The notes under the pieces: model-generated | What the model was told of the DNA's origin: nothing | The model's input: the letters and a program-made list of their open reading frames with translations, nothing else | The model's database searches: none | In this document: positions 48,126 to 57,243 of the stretch, piece by piece | How the letters are laid out: each line of letters starts with the position of its first letter | Numbering within the stretch: position 1 is the stretch's first letter | Source of the DNA: Polyangium spumosum | Lineage (GTDB): Bacteria; Myxococcota_A; Polyangia; Polyangiales; Polyangiaceae | NCBI RefSeq assembly: GCF_009649845.1 | Contig: NZ_WJIE01000003.1 | Location: 372,001 to 436,000 of the forward strand | Reading direction: 5' to 3' | Length of the DNA stretch: 64,000 bases | Translations under genes and position numbers: made by a program

Positions 48126-49277
48126 ATGTCCCTCCGCGTCCTCCACGTGATTCCGAGCTTCTGGCCCGCGACGCGGTATGGCGGCCCGATCGAGGGCGTG
48201 CTCCGCCTTTGCCAGCGCCTCCTCGGCCTCGGCGTGACGGTCGAGGTCGTCACGACGGACGCCGACGGGCCGGGGAATCTCGACGTGCCCCGCGCCGAGA
48301 AGACTCTCGCGGAGGGGGTCCCCGTCCGTTATTTCCCGCGCAGGCCGCGCACCCGATTTGCGTTCTCGGCGCCGCTCGCGGTGCATCTCGCGCGGGAAAT
48401 CCAGCAATGGGATCTGGTCCACGTCACGGCCCTCTTCTCGTTCTCCTCGGCCGCGGCCATGGCCCTCGCGCGGCGCGCGCGTGTGCCCGCCGTCCTCTCG
48501 CCGCAGGGCACGCTCATGCCCTGGGCCCTCGGCTCGAAGCGCTGGAAAAAGGCGCCGTATTTCGAGCTCGTCGAGCGAAGGAACGTCCTCTCCGCCGCGG
48601 GCGTCCACGCGACGAGCGAGGAGGAGGCGCGCGAGATCCTGCGGCACGTGCCCGGCGCGCGCACGTTCGTCGTGCCAAACGGTGTCGACCTGCCCAAGTC
48701 GCTCCCCGACGTGCCGCGCGAGCGGGCGCGGATCGTTTTTCTGGGCCGCATCCACCCCGTCAAGGGGTTCGACGTGCTCGTGCCGGCCCTCGCCCGCGTC
48801 GCGGCCGTGATGCCCGAGGTGGAGACGCTCATCGCCGGCCCGGACGAGGATGGCGAGCAGGCGCGCGTGGAGGCCCTCCTCGCCCGCGCCACGCCGCGCC
48901 CCCGCGTGCGGTTCCTCGGGCCTGTGTACGGGAAAGACAAACAGGCGCTCCTCGCCTCGGCCGCGGCGCTCGTTTTGCCCTCGCACGGTGAGAACTTCGG
49001 CATCGTCGTGGCCGAGGCCCTCGCCGCGGGGACGCCCGTCGTGGTGAGCAAGAATTGCCCCTGGAGCATCCTCGAGGAGCGCGGCGCGGGGCTCTGGGTC
49101 GAGAACACGCCCGAGCGTGTCGCCGAGGCCCTGCTCGCCATCCTGAACGACCGCGGGCGGGCCCGGCGCATGGGAGAAGCGGGGCGCGCCGTGGCCGCGG
49201 CGTTCGCCTGGGATGCCATTGCAAAACAGATGCGAGGGGCTTACGAGGACATCGTGGCGCGCGGGAGGCGGCCGTGA
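48126..49277 (+). CDS. GT4 family glycosyltransferase
   Basis: 383 residues with the complete GT-B pattern: RVLHVIPSFWPATRYGGPIE at the N-terminus, SPQGTLMPWALGSKRWKK, IVFLGRIHPVKGFDVL at the start of the donor domain and the EX7E motif in GENFGIVVAEALAAGTPVVV. Retaining transferases of this group use UDP- or GDP-sugars. The start ATG 48126 places the first strand at residue 3. The stop overlaps the PssD-like start. Sugar specificity unknown. Confidence 0.9.
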   Translation: MSLRVLHVIPSFWPATRYGGPIEGVLRLCQRLLGLGVTVEVVTTDADGPGNLDVPRAEKTLAEGVPVRYFPRRPRTRFAFSAPLAVHLAREIQQWDLVHVTALFSFSSAAAMALARRARVPAVLSPQGTLMPWALGSKRWKKAPYFELVERRNVLSAAGVHATSEEEAREILRHVPGARTFVVPNGVDLPKSLPDVPRERARIVFLGRIHPVKGFDVLVPALARVAAVMPEVETLIAGPDEDGEQARVEALLARATPRPRVRFLGPVYGKDKQALLASAAALVLPSHGENFGIVVAEALAAGTPVVVSKNCPWSILEERGAGLWVENTPERVAEALLAILNDRGRARRMGEAGRAVAAAFAWDAIAKQMRGAYEDIVARGRRP

Positions 49278-49720
49278 AGATCCTCGTCGTCTCGTCGGTC
49301 GGCGGTCACCTGACCGAGATCATGCAGCTCGCCCCGGTCCTCGCCGGCCACGAGGTCGTCCTCGTGCTGAACGACGAGGCCCCCTTGCCCGATTTTCCGT
49401 TTGTCCGGGTCTACCGCATCGCCCACGCCGAGAGGGACGTCCGCGTGCTCCTCAACCTGCTCGAAGCTGCGCGGATCCTGCGCCACGAGGATCCGGACAT
49501 CGTCCTCTCGGCCGGCGCGGGCCCGGCGGTCCCCGTCGCGCTCGTCGCGCGGATCGGCGCGCGGGCGCGGGTCGTGTTCGTCGAGACGGCCGCGGCGATC
49601 GTCCGCCCCACGCTCACGGGCCGGCTGATGGCGCCCCTCGCGCACCGTTTCTTCTATCAATGGGACACGCTCGCGTGGTTCTTCCCGCGGGCCGAGAAGG
49701 CGAGCATTCATTTCGGATGA
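49274..49720 (+). CDS. PssD/Alg14-like glycosyltransferase subunit
   Basis: The 148-residue protein begins VKILVVSSVGGHLTEIMQL, the GGHxxE signature of Alg14/PssD proteins, and contains ILRHEDPDIVLSAGAGPAVP, a hydrophobic surface and KASIHFG at the end. Such proteins anchor and recruit the catalytic partner (Alg13/PssE) at the membrane; together they form one split GT-B enzyme. The GTG overlaps the GT4 stop and the stop overlaps the PssE-like ATG. Confidence 0.88.
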   Translation: MKILVVSSVGGHLTEIMQLAPVLAGHEVVLVLNDEAPLPDFPFVRVYRIAHAERDVRVLLNLLEAARILRHEDPDIVLSAGAGPAVPVALVARIGARARVVFVETAAAIVRPTLTGRLMAPLAHRFFYQWDTLAWFFPRAEKASIHFG

Positions 49721-50295
49721 GGATCTTCGTCACCGTCGGCAATGCGCTCGTCCCCTTCGACCGGCTCCTCCGCTGGGTCGACGAGGCCACGTCCGCGCTG
49801 CCCGTCCCCGTGGAGGGCGTTTGCCAGCGCGGCCCGAGCCGGGTTCGTCCCGGCGCGCTCACGCCGCGCGAGCACCTCTCGCGCGCCGAATTCGAGCGGG
49901 AGATGAACGACGCGGATGTCGTGATTTGCCATGCGGGCGTCGGCACGCTCTCGGACGCCATTCGCCGCGGCCACCGCCCGATCGTCGCCCCGCGCCGCGC
50001 GGCGTTCGGCGAGATCGTCAACGACCATCAGCTCGAGATCGTCGCCGCCCTCGGGGACGAAGGGCGCGTCGAGGTCGTCGAGGACGCCGGATCCCTGCGC
50101 GCGGCGCTCCTCCGGTATACGCGGGGCGAGGTGCGGCGGGGGCCTCCGCGGGACGAGGATCCTCTGCGGCTCTTGCCCGTCGCGCGGGCGATCGCCGAGG
50201 GCCCGGCCCGCGCGCGGCCGCCGCTCCTCGGGAGCCTCGCCTTGCGGGCGCTCGCGGCCCTCGGCCCGCGGCTCGATCGGCTGCGTGTACGATGA
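49717..50295 (+). CDS. PssE/Alg13-like glycosyltransferase catalytic subunit
   Basis: This is the donor-binding half of the split enzyme: MRIFVTVGNALVPFDRLLRW at the start and the UDP-sugar loop DVVICHAGVGTLSDAIRRGH with RPIVAPRRAAFGEIVNDHQL. With 192 residues it is slightly longer than typical PssE because of a C-terminal extension (RPPLLGSLALRALAALGPRL). It is ATGA-coupled to the PssD-like gene, so the two subunits are made in equal amount. Confidence 0.88.
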   Translation: MRIFVTVGNALVPFDRLLRWVDEATSALPVPVEGVCQRGPSRVRPGALTPREHLSRAEFEREMNDADVVICHAGVGTLSDAIRRGHRPIVAPRRAAFGEIVNDHQLEIVAALGDEGRVEVVEDAGSLRAALLRYTRGEVRRGPPRDEDPLRLLPVARAIAEGPARARPPLLGSLALRALAALGPRLDRLRVR

Positions 50296-50344
50296 AACCA
50301 CGCGCTTGCCCCCGCGGCGCCCTGCCGCTACGTTCCGCGGCGCG

Positions 50345-51226
50345 ATGAGCACGACGAGCGAAAGCAATGCGGCCCCGACGTGCCGGATCTGCGGAGCGCG
50401 CGCGGCGGAAGAGTGGTTCGACGAGATCGCATGTTTCCGCTGCGCCACCTGCGGCACCGTGCAATCGCTCGTCCTGCCCACGGTGGAAGAGCTCGCCCGG
50501 CATTACGCTGGTTTTTCGGAGAGCTACACGGCGGGCATGGGCGCCGAGCGGTTCGCCCGCGAGATGCCGAAGCGCCACGCCGCGAAGCTCGCGCTCGTTC
50601 GCCGGTACTGCCCCGGAGGCCGCCTGCTCGACGTCGGCTCGGGCGAGGGCGGGTTCCTCGCGCAGGCCCTCGAAGCAGGCTTCGACGCCGTCGGCTGCGA
50701 TTACTCCGTTCGGAAGGAATATCCGCCCGGAGTACGGGTTTTTCCGGGCAACCTCGACGCCGAGGGCGGCTTGCCCTTCGAGGACGCGAGCTTCAACGCC
50801 GTCACGTCCTGGGCCGTGATCGAGCACGTCCGCGACCCCCACGCCGCGATGCGCGAGGTGCGCCGCGTCCTCGAACCCGGCGGCTTTTTCTTCTGCGACA
50901 CGCCCCTCTGCGGCGACGCCTCGGAGCGCCACGTCGCGGCGCGCTCACACTGGTTCTGCCCTCCCGAGCACATTCACGTGTTCTCGTACGGATCGCTCTC
51001 GCGCCTCGTCTGGGCGGCGGGCCTCGACGTCGTCCATTCGACGCCCTCCTTCGAACGCTCGGCCCCGCGGTACGTCGCGCGGCGCCTCAGAAACCTGCTC
51101 GTCGGCGCCGTCCTCGGGCGCGCGCTCCGCCATTTCGACCCGGGCGCGTGGAGCCGGAGACGGCAGAGCGTGGTCACGCAGATCGGCGACATCCAGCTCC
51201 TCGTCGCGCAGAAGCCGGGGGCATGA
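50345..51226 (+). CDS. SAM-dependent methyltransferase with N-terminal zinc ribbon
   Basis: 293 residues. Two CxxC pairs (CRICGAR... CFRCATCG) at about residues 13-39 form a zinc-ribbon-like module. A class I methyltransferase core follows with RLLDVGSGEGGFLAQAL, an FNAVTSWAVIEHV segment and VLEPGGFFFCDTP. This architecture is common among sugar C- and O-methyltransferases in natural-product and glycan loci. It lies 49 bases downstream of the PssE-like gene and probably ends this operon. Acceptor unknown. Confidence 0.83.
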   Translation: MSTTSESNAAPTCRICGARAAEEWFDEIACFRCATCGTVQSLVLPTVEELARHYAGFSESYTAGMGAERFAREMPKRHAAKLALVRRYCPGGRLLDVGSGEGGFLAQALEAGFDAVGCDYSVRKEYPPGVRVFPGNLDAEGGLPFEDASFNAVTSWAVIEHVRDPHAAMREVRRVLEPGGFFFCDTPLCGDASERHVAARSHWFCPPEHIHVFSYGSLSRLVWAAGLDVVHSTPSFERSAPRYVARRLRNLLVGAVLGRALRHFDPGAWSRRRQSVVTQIGDIQLLVAQKPGA

Positions 51227-51239
51227 CCGTGCGGCCCGC

Positions 51240-51268
51240 TTGCTCCCCGGCCGAGGCGCCGCTAATTT
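51240..51268 (+). promoter_or_regulatory. Candidate promoter of AAA/phosphoesterase-nuclease pair
   Basis: TTGCTC (51240-51245), a 17-base spacer and TAATTT (51263-51268), an unusually AT-rich hexamer for this genome. GGAGG at 51273-51277 is 7 bases before ATG 51285, so transcripts would carry a short leader. Confidence 0.5.
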
Positions 51269-51284
51269 CCTCGGAGGTTCTCGC

Positions 51285-52553
51285 ATGAGCCCCGATCCCC
51301 GAGCGAAGTTCCGCGCCCTGACCAAGGTCTTCGACCCGATTTACCGGCCGTACCTCGACGCCGACGACGGCCCCGGCTCCTCGTACGTCCCCGAGGCCCA
51401 CGAGCGTTATCGCTCCGAGCTCGAGGCCGCGCTCGACCTGAACGACAACGCCAAGCTCCTGCTCGCAGGCCAGCCCGGCTGCGGCAAGACCACGCTCCTG
51501 CTCAGCATCGCGCACAGGCTCCGGCGCGAAGGGAGGCTCGTCGCGTTCGTCGACCTCGAAGCGCAGACGGCCGTGCAGGACCTCGGCTCGCTGGAGATGT
51601 ACCTCGCGGCCAAGGCGGAGCTCGTCGCCGAGGTGAAAAAGGCGGGCCTCGGGCTCTCGGAGAAGACGACCGAGACGCTCCGCTCTGCCCTCGAACGCCT
51701 GCTCTCCTCGCCCGTCGCGCCCGACCTCGACGCCCTCGGCGCCGCGCTCCGCCGGCTGCTCTCCACCGTGCGCGAGAGCAAGCTCCTGCGCGACGAGCTG
51801 CGCCGGCAAATCAAGGAGTCCGGCTTCGAGCCGATCGACCTGCTCGCCGGCCTGCTCGACGACCTCGAGGAGCACCGGCCGGTCGTGCTCCTGGACGGCC
51901 TCGACAAACTCCCGCCCGTGCAGGCGCGCGACGCGTTCCTCGGCGACGAAAAGAAGCCCATGGTCGAGGCGCCGGGCGCGGCGATCCTGACGATCCCCAT
52001 TTCGCTGATCTACGAGCCCACGTTCAACGTCCTCTCCGAGAGGTACAACAACGCGGGCAGCGCCGTCCTCCCCGCGGTCCGTCTCTACGATCTCGACACG
52101 CACACGAACACGCGGAGGCGCTCCGAAGAGGGCGTCTCCATCATGCGCCGCATCGTCGAGGCGCGCGTCGAGCCGATCGACCCGCGGATCGTGATGCCCG
52201 AGGCCGTCGAGCGCGCCATCGTGGGCTCGGGCGGCAACATCCGCGAGCTCGCGCGGCTCTTGCAATCGAGCGTGGTGAAGGCCCACGTCCGCCGCGGCAC
52301 GTTCATCGAGGAGCAGGACGTCGCCGCCGCGATCGCCGACCAGCGCGAGTCGTTCCGCCGCGCCTACGATCCGCGATTCTTGTCGGTCCTGGAGAAGGTC
52401 CGGCGCGAGTTCCGCCTCGAAGGCCAGGGCGACGTCACGAAGCAGCTCCTCTACGGGCTCTGGGTGATCGAATATCGTAATGGTATCGCCTGGTATTGCC
52501 TGCCCGACCCGGTCGAGCAGCTCCTGCGGCAAATGGAGAACTGGGCCGGATGA
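51285..52553 (+). CDS. AAA/STAND-like ATPase, partner of downstream nuclease
   Basis: 422 residues. Walker A LLAGQPGCGKTT lies near 58-69 and Walker B PVVLLDGLDKLP near 200-211; a LTIPISLIYEP strand follows, then a helical lid (GSGGNIRELARLLQSS, the sensor-2 region) and a C-terminal winged-helix-like part ending LLYGLWVIEYRNG. The N-terminal KVFDPIYRPYLD segment is conserved-looking but unrecognised. Its stop overlaps the ATG of the next gene. Together they look like an ATP-driven sensor or motor controlling a nuclease, as in many prokaryotic defence pairs. Confidence 0.8.
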   Translation: MSPDPRAKFRALTKVFDPIYRPYLDADDGPGSSYVPEAHERYRSELEAALDLNDNAKLLLAGQPGCGKTTLLLSIAHRLRREGRLVAFVDLEAQTAVQDLGSLEMYLAAKAELVAEVKKAGLGLSEKTTETLRSALERLLSSPVAPDLDALGAALRRLLSTVRESKLLRDELRRQIKESGFEPIDLLAGLLDDLEEHRPVVLLDGLDKLPPVQARDAFLGDEKKPMVEAPGAAILTIPISLIYEPTFNVLSERYNNAGSAVLPAVRLYDLDTHTNTRRRSEEGVSIMRRIVEARVEPIDPRIVMPEAVERAIVGSGGNIRELARLLQSSVVKAHVRRGTFIEEQDVAAAIADQRESFRRAYDPRFLSVLEKVRREFRLEGQGDVTKQLLYGLWVIEYRNGIAWYCLPDPVEQLLRQMENWAG

Positions 52554-54748
52554 CCCCGGAAGCACGCATCGAGGAGCTCTCCGCGCGGCTCTCGCTGGCG
52601 CAAGGCTCGCCCTCCCTGCTCGTCGTGGTGGCCGAATCCGACGCGACGCTCGACGAGGCCCGCGGCCTGCTCGTGGGTATTCTCCGAAAAGCGCCGATGC
52701 GGGTCGAGGACCTCGGCGCGTGTGACGTCGACACGGGCCCGGCGCGCTGGGCGGAGCTCACGCACGAGCACGAGGCCGACGCCTACGTGCTCTCCGCGGC
52801 GCCGTGGGGCCCGTTCAGCGGCGGCGCCTTCGCGGGCCTCTTGAACGCCGAGCGCGAGTTCTTGCGCCGGCTCGCGGGCCCCGTCTTGCTCGTCGTCTCC
52901 CGCGAGACCGAGCGAATCCTCCGGCAAAAAGCGCCCGATTTCTTCACGTGGGCCGCGCGGACGTACGAGCTGCCCGCGCCCGCGGAGCTCGTCGCCATCG
53001 CCCGAAAGGTCGGCGCATTGCCCGAGCGCGCGGCCGGCGACGCCGCGGAGGAGCCGCCCGTTCGGTTCCTCCACCTCTCGGACCTGCATTTGAGGCCGCA
53101 GCGGGTGAAGCGATACGATCAGGACCGCGTCCTGCGCGGCCTCGTCGATTTCCTCGCGCAGGACCGCGAGCGATTCCCGCTCGACCTCGTCTTCGTCACG
53201 GGCGACCTTGCCCACAGCGGCAAACCGGACGAATTCGAGCTCGTGGTCGACCTCTTCCAGCGTATCCTCGACGTGACGGGCGTGGCGCCGGCGCATTTCT
53301 TCGTCGTCCCCGGCAACCACGACGTCGACCGCGACGTGGGTCGGTGGCTGCGGCGCACGCTCGACAAGGACGAGGAGGCCATCACATTCTTCGAGGACGA
53401 GCACGCCCGGCGGTTCCACACGCAAAAGCTCGAAGCGTATCGCCAGGCGCTCGGGTCCCTGCTCGGGGAGGACCGCGCGCTTGGGCTCGGCGTCGGCGCG
53501 AATGCGGTGGAGGTCGTGACGGTGCGCGGCGCGCGGATTGCGGTGGCCTCGTTCAACTCGGCATTTTTCGCGCAGGGCGACGACGATCAAGGAAAACTCT
53601 GGCTGGGCGAGCCGAACATCGATCGCGCGGGCGATCGTATCGCCGACGAAGGCGCGCGTGCCGCGATCGCGCTCCTGCACCACCCGTTCGAGGCTCTCCA
53701 CGAGCTCGAGCGCGACGTCATCGAGCACCGCTTCGAGCGGGTCTTCGATATCGTGTTACGCGGCCACATGCACCAGCAAAAGAGCCGCGGAATCGCCTCG
53801 CAGCGCGGCGGGTTCGTCGAGCTCGCGGCGCCGTCGGCCTACCAGGGCAGCCCCTGGCCGAACGGCTGCCTGCTCGGTGAGCTCTTTCCACGCGCGGGGA
53901 AGGTTCGTATTACCCCGTACGCGTACGCTTCGGGCGCGGATCCGTGGGTGCTCGATACGAGGGTATTTCCGGACGACGCCAAGGACGGCTATACGCACAC
54001 GTTCAGCGTGCCCGGGAAGAAGCGGACGCCGAGCGTCTTGCGGCGGCATCTGGCGCAGGCGGCGGAGGAGGCGGTGGAAGCCGCGCCGGAGGCCGTGCAA
54101 AGGCAAGTGGCGAAGGTGCTCGGCATCGAGGCGCCGAGCAGCCGGATGTCAAAAGAGGTCGCGAAGAAGGTGGCGCGGGCGGCCGCGGCGAAGGTGGACG
54201 ATCCGGCGATGCTCGCGAACGTGGTGGACGAGCAACGCATGAGCACGGCGCTGAGCAAGACGGCGGCGGACGAGCTCGAAGCGGGGGGACCGACGCGGAT
54301 TCCACGGTCGGATCCGCAATTTTTGGAGAAGGCGCTCTCGCGGGTGGCGGAGTTCATTCACCACAAGGTTCGCGGCAAAGTAGCGAAGAGCGCGGCGCGC
54401 GAAGAGATCCTCGCGCAGCTCATCGCCGCGGCGCTCGGTCACGTCGTCGATGGGCCGGTCTCCGTTCAGCCCTTGCTCTCCGACGGGACGCGACCGGACA
54501 TCCTCATCGGCAGCCTCAACGAAGCGCCGGCGGTCCGCTCGGTCGTCGAAGTAAAGCTTGCCAGAAAGGCGTCCGGGAATCTTCACGATGCAGGGCTCAT
54601 GCAACTCGACCGCTATCTAAAAAGCGTCGAGGCGGCGCATGGCGCATTCGTGCTGGTTCACACGGGGGAGAGCGAAAAAGAGCCCTGCATCGAGCACACG
54701 AAGACCCCGACAGGCCGGGAGATCCTCGTGTTGCACCTATTCTGGTAG
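52550..54748 (+). CDS. Calcineurin-type phosphoesterase fused to PD-(D/E)XK nuclease-like domain
   Basis: 732 residues. Residues 1-160 form an alpha/beta domain resembling a P-loop fold without a Walker motif (LLVVVAESDATLDEARGLL, LLNAEREFLRRLAGPVLLVV). Residues about 171-430 are a metallophosphoesterase with all motifs: LSDLHLRP, VTGDLAHSG, PGNHDVDRD, LLHHPF, LRGHMHQQ. A helical linker follows, then about 600-732 a restriction-endonuclease-like core with RPDILIG and VVEVKLARK. Such a fusion could cut nucleic acid by two chemistries or couple a phosphodiesterase to a DNase. ATGA-coupled to the ATPase. Confidence 0.82.
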   Translation: MTPEARIEELSARLSLAQGSPSLLVVVAESDATLDEARGLLVGILRKAPMRVEDLGACDVDTGPARWAELTHEHEADAYVLSAAPWGPFSGGAFAGLLNAEREFLRRLAGPVLLVVSRETERILRQKAPDFFTWAARTYELPAPAELVAIARKVGALPERAAGDAAEEPPVRFLHLSDLHLRPQRVKRYDQDRVLRGLVDFLAQDRERFPLDLVFVTGDLAHSGKPDEFELVVDLFQRILDVTGVAPAHFFVVPGNHDVDRDVGRWLRRTLDKDEEAITFFEDEHARRFHTQKLEAYRQALGSLLGEDRALGLGVGANAVEVVTVRGARIAVASFNSAFFAQGDDDQGKLWLGEPNIDRAGDRIADEGARAAIALLHHPFEALHELERDVIEHRFERVFDIVLRGHMHQQKSRGIASQRGGFVELAAPSAYQGSPWPNGCLLGELFPRAGKVRITPYAYASGADPWVLDTRVFPDDAKDGYTHTFSVPGKKRTPSVLRRHLAQAAEEAVEAAPEAVQRQVAKVLGIEAPSSRMSKEVAKKVARAAAAKVDDPAMLANVVDEQRMSTALSKTAADELEAGGPTRIPRSDPQFLEKALSRVAEFIHHKVRGKVAKSAAREEILAQLIAAALGHVVDGPVSVQPLLSDGTRPDILIGSLNEAPAVRSVVEVKLARKASGNLHDAGLMQLDRYLKSVEAAHGAFVLVHTGESEKEPCIEHTKTPTGREILVLHLFW

Positions 54749-54758
54749 GGGCGTGGGG

Positions 54759-55343
54759 TCAGGAGGCGAGCTCGGGCTCCTCGAAGGCTCCTCGATAAAC
54801 GGCGTCCACCGAAAGCGAACAGCCAATCGATAAGAGGTCGATCGAACCGCTGCGCGCTTCGTGCAGGGCCCAAGCTCCTTCCTGGGCCCGGCGATAGACC
54901 TCGATGCGCTTCGTCTGGTACGAGACGAGCACATATTCACGGAGCGAGGGAATCTGCCGGTAATGGGCGAACTTCTCGCCACGGTCGTACCCTTCGGTGC
55001 TCTTCGAGAGGACTTCGACGAGCACGACGGGATTCACGACGCCGTTGTTGTCTTCGGGATCCACCTGCAGCCTGCCGCAGACGACGCTGACGTCGGGGTA
55101 GGTCGATAAGCCTGTGGCCTGGACCCGGATGCGAACGTCCGCTGGGTGCACGCGGCAAGGGCGCCCTTCGAGCTGGTTGCCGAGCGCTCGGAGCACGTTA
55201 CCCGCGAGGAGCCCATGATCCGGCGTCCCCCCGGACATGTCGTAGATCTGTCCGTCCAGGAACTCATGCCTCGTCTCGCTCGCCTCCTCGAGGGCCAGAT
55301 ACTCGGCGATCGTCACCTTGAGCTTCCCCGCCGGCTCCGACAT
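54759..55343 (-). CDS. Uma2-family (DUF820) endonuclease-like protein
   Basis: From ATG 55343 (GGAGG just upstream) 194 residues: YLALEEASETRHEFLDGQIY, GLLAGNVLRALGNQL, the catalytic region STYPDVSVVCGR and VVLVEVLSKSTEGYDRGEKF, then YRQIPSLREYVLVS. The PD and ExxS/K residues of the Uma2 PD-(D/E)XK-like fold are in place. These proteins are abundant and multicopy in large bacterial genomes; biological role unclear. It converges with the nuclease gene after a 10-base gap. Confidence 0.88.
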   Translation of the reverse strand: MSEPAGKLKVTIAEYLALEEASETRHEFLDGQIYDMSGGTPDHGLLAGNVLRALGNQLEGRPCRVHPADVRIRVQATGLSTYPDVSVVCGRLQVDPEDNNGVVNPVVLVEVLSKSTEGYDRGEKFAHYRQIPSLREYVLVSYQTKRIEVYRRAQEGAWALHEARSGSIDLLSIGCSLSVDAVYRGAFEEPELAS

Positions 55344-55387
55344 GACCGAACCTCCACCCTCAGCGTAGCACGCCCGCCCTTCCCCCG

Positions 55388-57142
55388 TCAGCCCCCCTCG
55401 CCGCCCGGTTTTTCCAGCCAGAACGACCCGATCCCCAGCGCATCCATCCTCGTCCGCCGATAACAATCGATGGCCTGCTCCGGCGTGTGCACGATCGGCT
55501 CGTTTTCGTTGAACGACGTGTTCAAGAGCACCGGGATCCCCGTCTTCTCCTCGAAGACCCCGAGCAGGTCGTAATACAGCCCATTCTCCGCGCGCCGGAT
55601 CGTCTGCACGCGCCCCGTGCCGTCCTCGTGCGTGATCGCCGAGAGTTTGTCCTTCCACTCCGGGCGCACCTTGTAGACGATGATCATGAACGGCACCTCG
55701 TGATCACCGCGGAAACACGTGCTCAATTTCTCGAGCCGCACCACGGGCGCGAAGGGCCGGAAAGGCTCGCGGTTCTTGATCCGCGCATTCAACGTGGCCT
55801 TCATCCCGGGCCAGCCTGGGTGGCAGAGGATGCTCCGATTGCCGAGCGCGCGCGGGCCCCACTCCTCGCGGCCCTGGAACCAGCCCACGATCTTCCCCTC
55901 GGAGAGCGCCTGCGCCGCCGCCCCGAGCAATTCGCCCCGGCCGAGCTTGCGGAAGGGCAGGCCCGAGCCCACGAGCGCAGCCTCGATTTCGTCGTCCCGG
56001 AAGCTCGTCCCCCAGTACGCGTGCCGCACCTCGGGCGTCCGCGCCTCGCCGTGCACGCCGTGCTTCACCCAGAGCGCCGCCCCCACGGCCGTCCCGTCAT
56101 CCGAGGCCGCAGGCTGAAAATACGCCCGGTCCACCCAGCCCTCGGTGATCATTCGACCATTACCCACCGAATTCAGCACCGACCCGCCCGCCATCACCAC
56201 CTGGCGCACGCCCGTCCGCTCCACCGCGTCCGCCACGAGCGCGAGGTACACCTCCTCGAACCGCGTCTGCAGCGACGCCGCCACGTCCCTCTCCCGGTCC
56301 GTGATCGGATCCTCGCGCCGCCGCGCCGGGCCGAAGAGCGACGCCATCGCGTCCGACCAGAGCCGCGGGACCTTGATCTCCGCGCCGTCCACGCTCTCCA
56401 TCCCCTCGCTCGTCTTGTGGTGCCGGAACCACGTCAAATCGAGCCGGATCCCCTGCTCCGGATCCCAGCGCACCACGCGGCGCATCTCCCGGGCGAATCG
56501 ATTCACCCCGTACGCCGACAGACCCATCACCTTGTATTCCTCGCCGAACCTGTCGAAGCCGAGGAACTGGCAGATGGCCGTGTAAAACACCCCGAGCGAG
56601 TGCGGCCAGAGGTTCTTCCGCAGGACGTCGATACGATTGCCCTCGCAGAGCCCGACGAGGCTCGTCGCGAAATCACCCGCGCCGTCACACGTGATCGCCG
56701 TCGCCCGATCGAACGGAGACCAGTAAAACGCGCTCGCCGCGTGCGCGAGGTGATGCTCGACCCGATGGAATTTCGCCCGGATCGAGGCCTCTGCCACGCC
56801 GAGCGCCTCGGCCACGAGGCCCGCGCTCGTCGCGACCTCCCGGTGCACCGCGAGCCGCTTCACCACGCTCGGGACGCCCGAAAAAGGCCGCGACGCCACG
56901 AACGCGACCTTCGACGCCACGTTCGCCCGCGGATCACGCGCCACCGCGATGTCCGTCACGTCCCGATGCGTCGCCCCCGCGAGGCGCAGGACCTCGGACA
57001 CCGCGAGGCGCGGGAAACCTGCGCAGTGTTTTTTCCGGTTGATCCGCTCCTCGGCGATCGCCGCGAGGATCCCTCCCTCACCGACCAGCGCCGCCGACGC
57101 ATCCCCGTGGGCCGAATTGATGCCCAAGACCAGACGAGACAT
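55388..57142 (-). CDS. Carbamoyltransferase (NodU/CmcH/TobZ family)
   Basis: 584 residues in the two-domain order of this family. An N-terminal kinase-like domain starts LVLGINSAHGDASAALV and has VEHHLAHAASAFYWSPF (the HHxxHA metal site), DGAGD and GEEYKVMGLSAYG. A C-terminal YrdC-like domain carries GREEWGPRALGNRSIL, NARIKNREPFRPFAPVV and LLNTSFNENEPIV. The enzyme makes carbamoyl-adenylate from carbamoyl phosphate and ATP and carbamoylates a hydroxyl, here probably on a sugar. GGAGAA precedes the ATG; transcription diverges from the GT4 gene. Confidence 0.94.
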   Translation of the reverse strand: MSRLVLGINSAHGDASAALVGEGGILAAIAEERINRKKHCAGFPRLAVSEVLRLAGATHRDVTDIAVARDPRANVASKVAFVASRPFSGVPSVVKRLAVHREVATSAGLVAEALGVAEASIRAKFHRVEHHLAHAASAFYWSPFDRATAITCDGAGDFATSLVGLCEGNRIDVLRKNLWPHSLGVFYTAICQFLGFDRFGEEYKVMGLSAYGVNRFAREMRRVVRWDPEQGIRLDLTWFRHHKTSEGMESVDGAEIKVPRLWSDAMASLFGPARRREDPITDRERDVAASLQTRFEEVYLALVADAVERTGVRQVVMAGGSVLNSVGNGRMITEGWVDRAYFQPAASDDGTAVGAALWVKHGVHGEARTPEVRHAYWGTSFRDDEIEAALVGSGLPFRKLGRGELLGAAAQALSEGKIVGWFQGREEWGPRALGNRSILCHPGWPGMKATLNARIKNREPFRPFAPVVRLEKLSTCFRGDHEVPFMIIVYKVRPEWKDKLSAITHEDGTGRVQTIRRAENGLYYDLLGVFEEKTGIPVLLNTSFNENEPIVHTPEQAIDCYRRTRMDALGIGSFWLEKPGGEGG

Positions 57143-57243
57143 TCATTTCTCCGTTGCGCGGAGGACGCGCGGAGGCGAAAGGTAACGACCAAAAGCGGGC
57201 AGCGTCAAGCCGGCTCCGCCCGAGGCCCGCGGGATCCCTTCGC

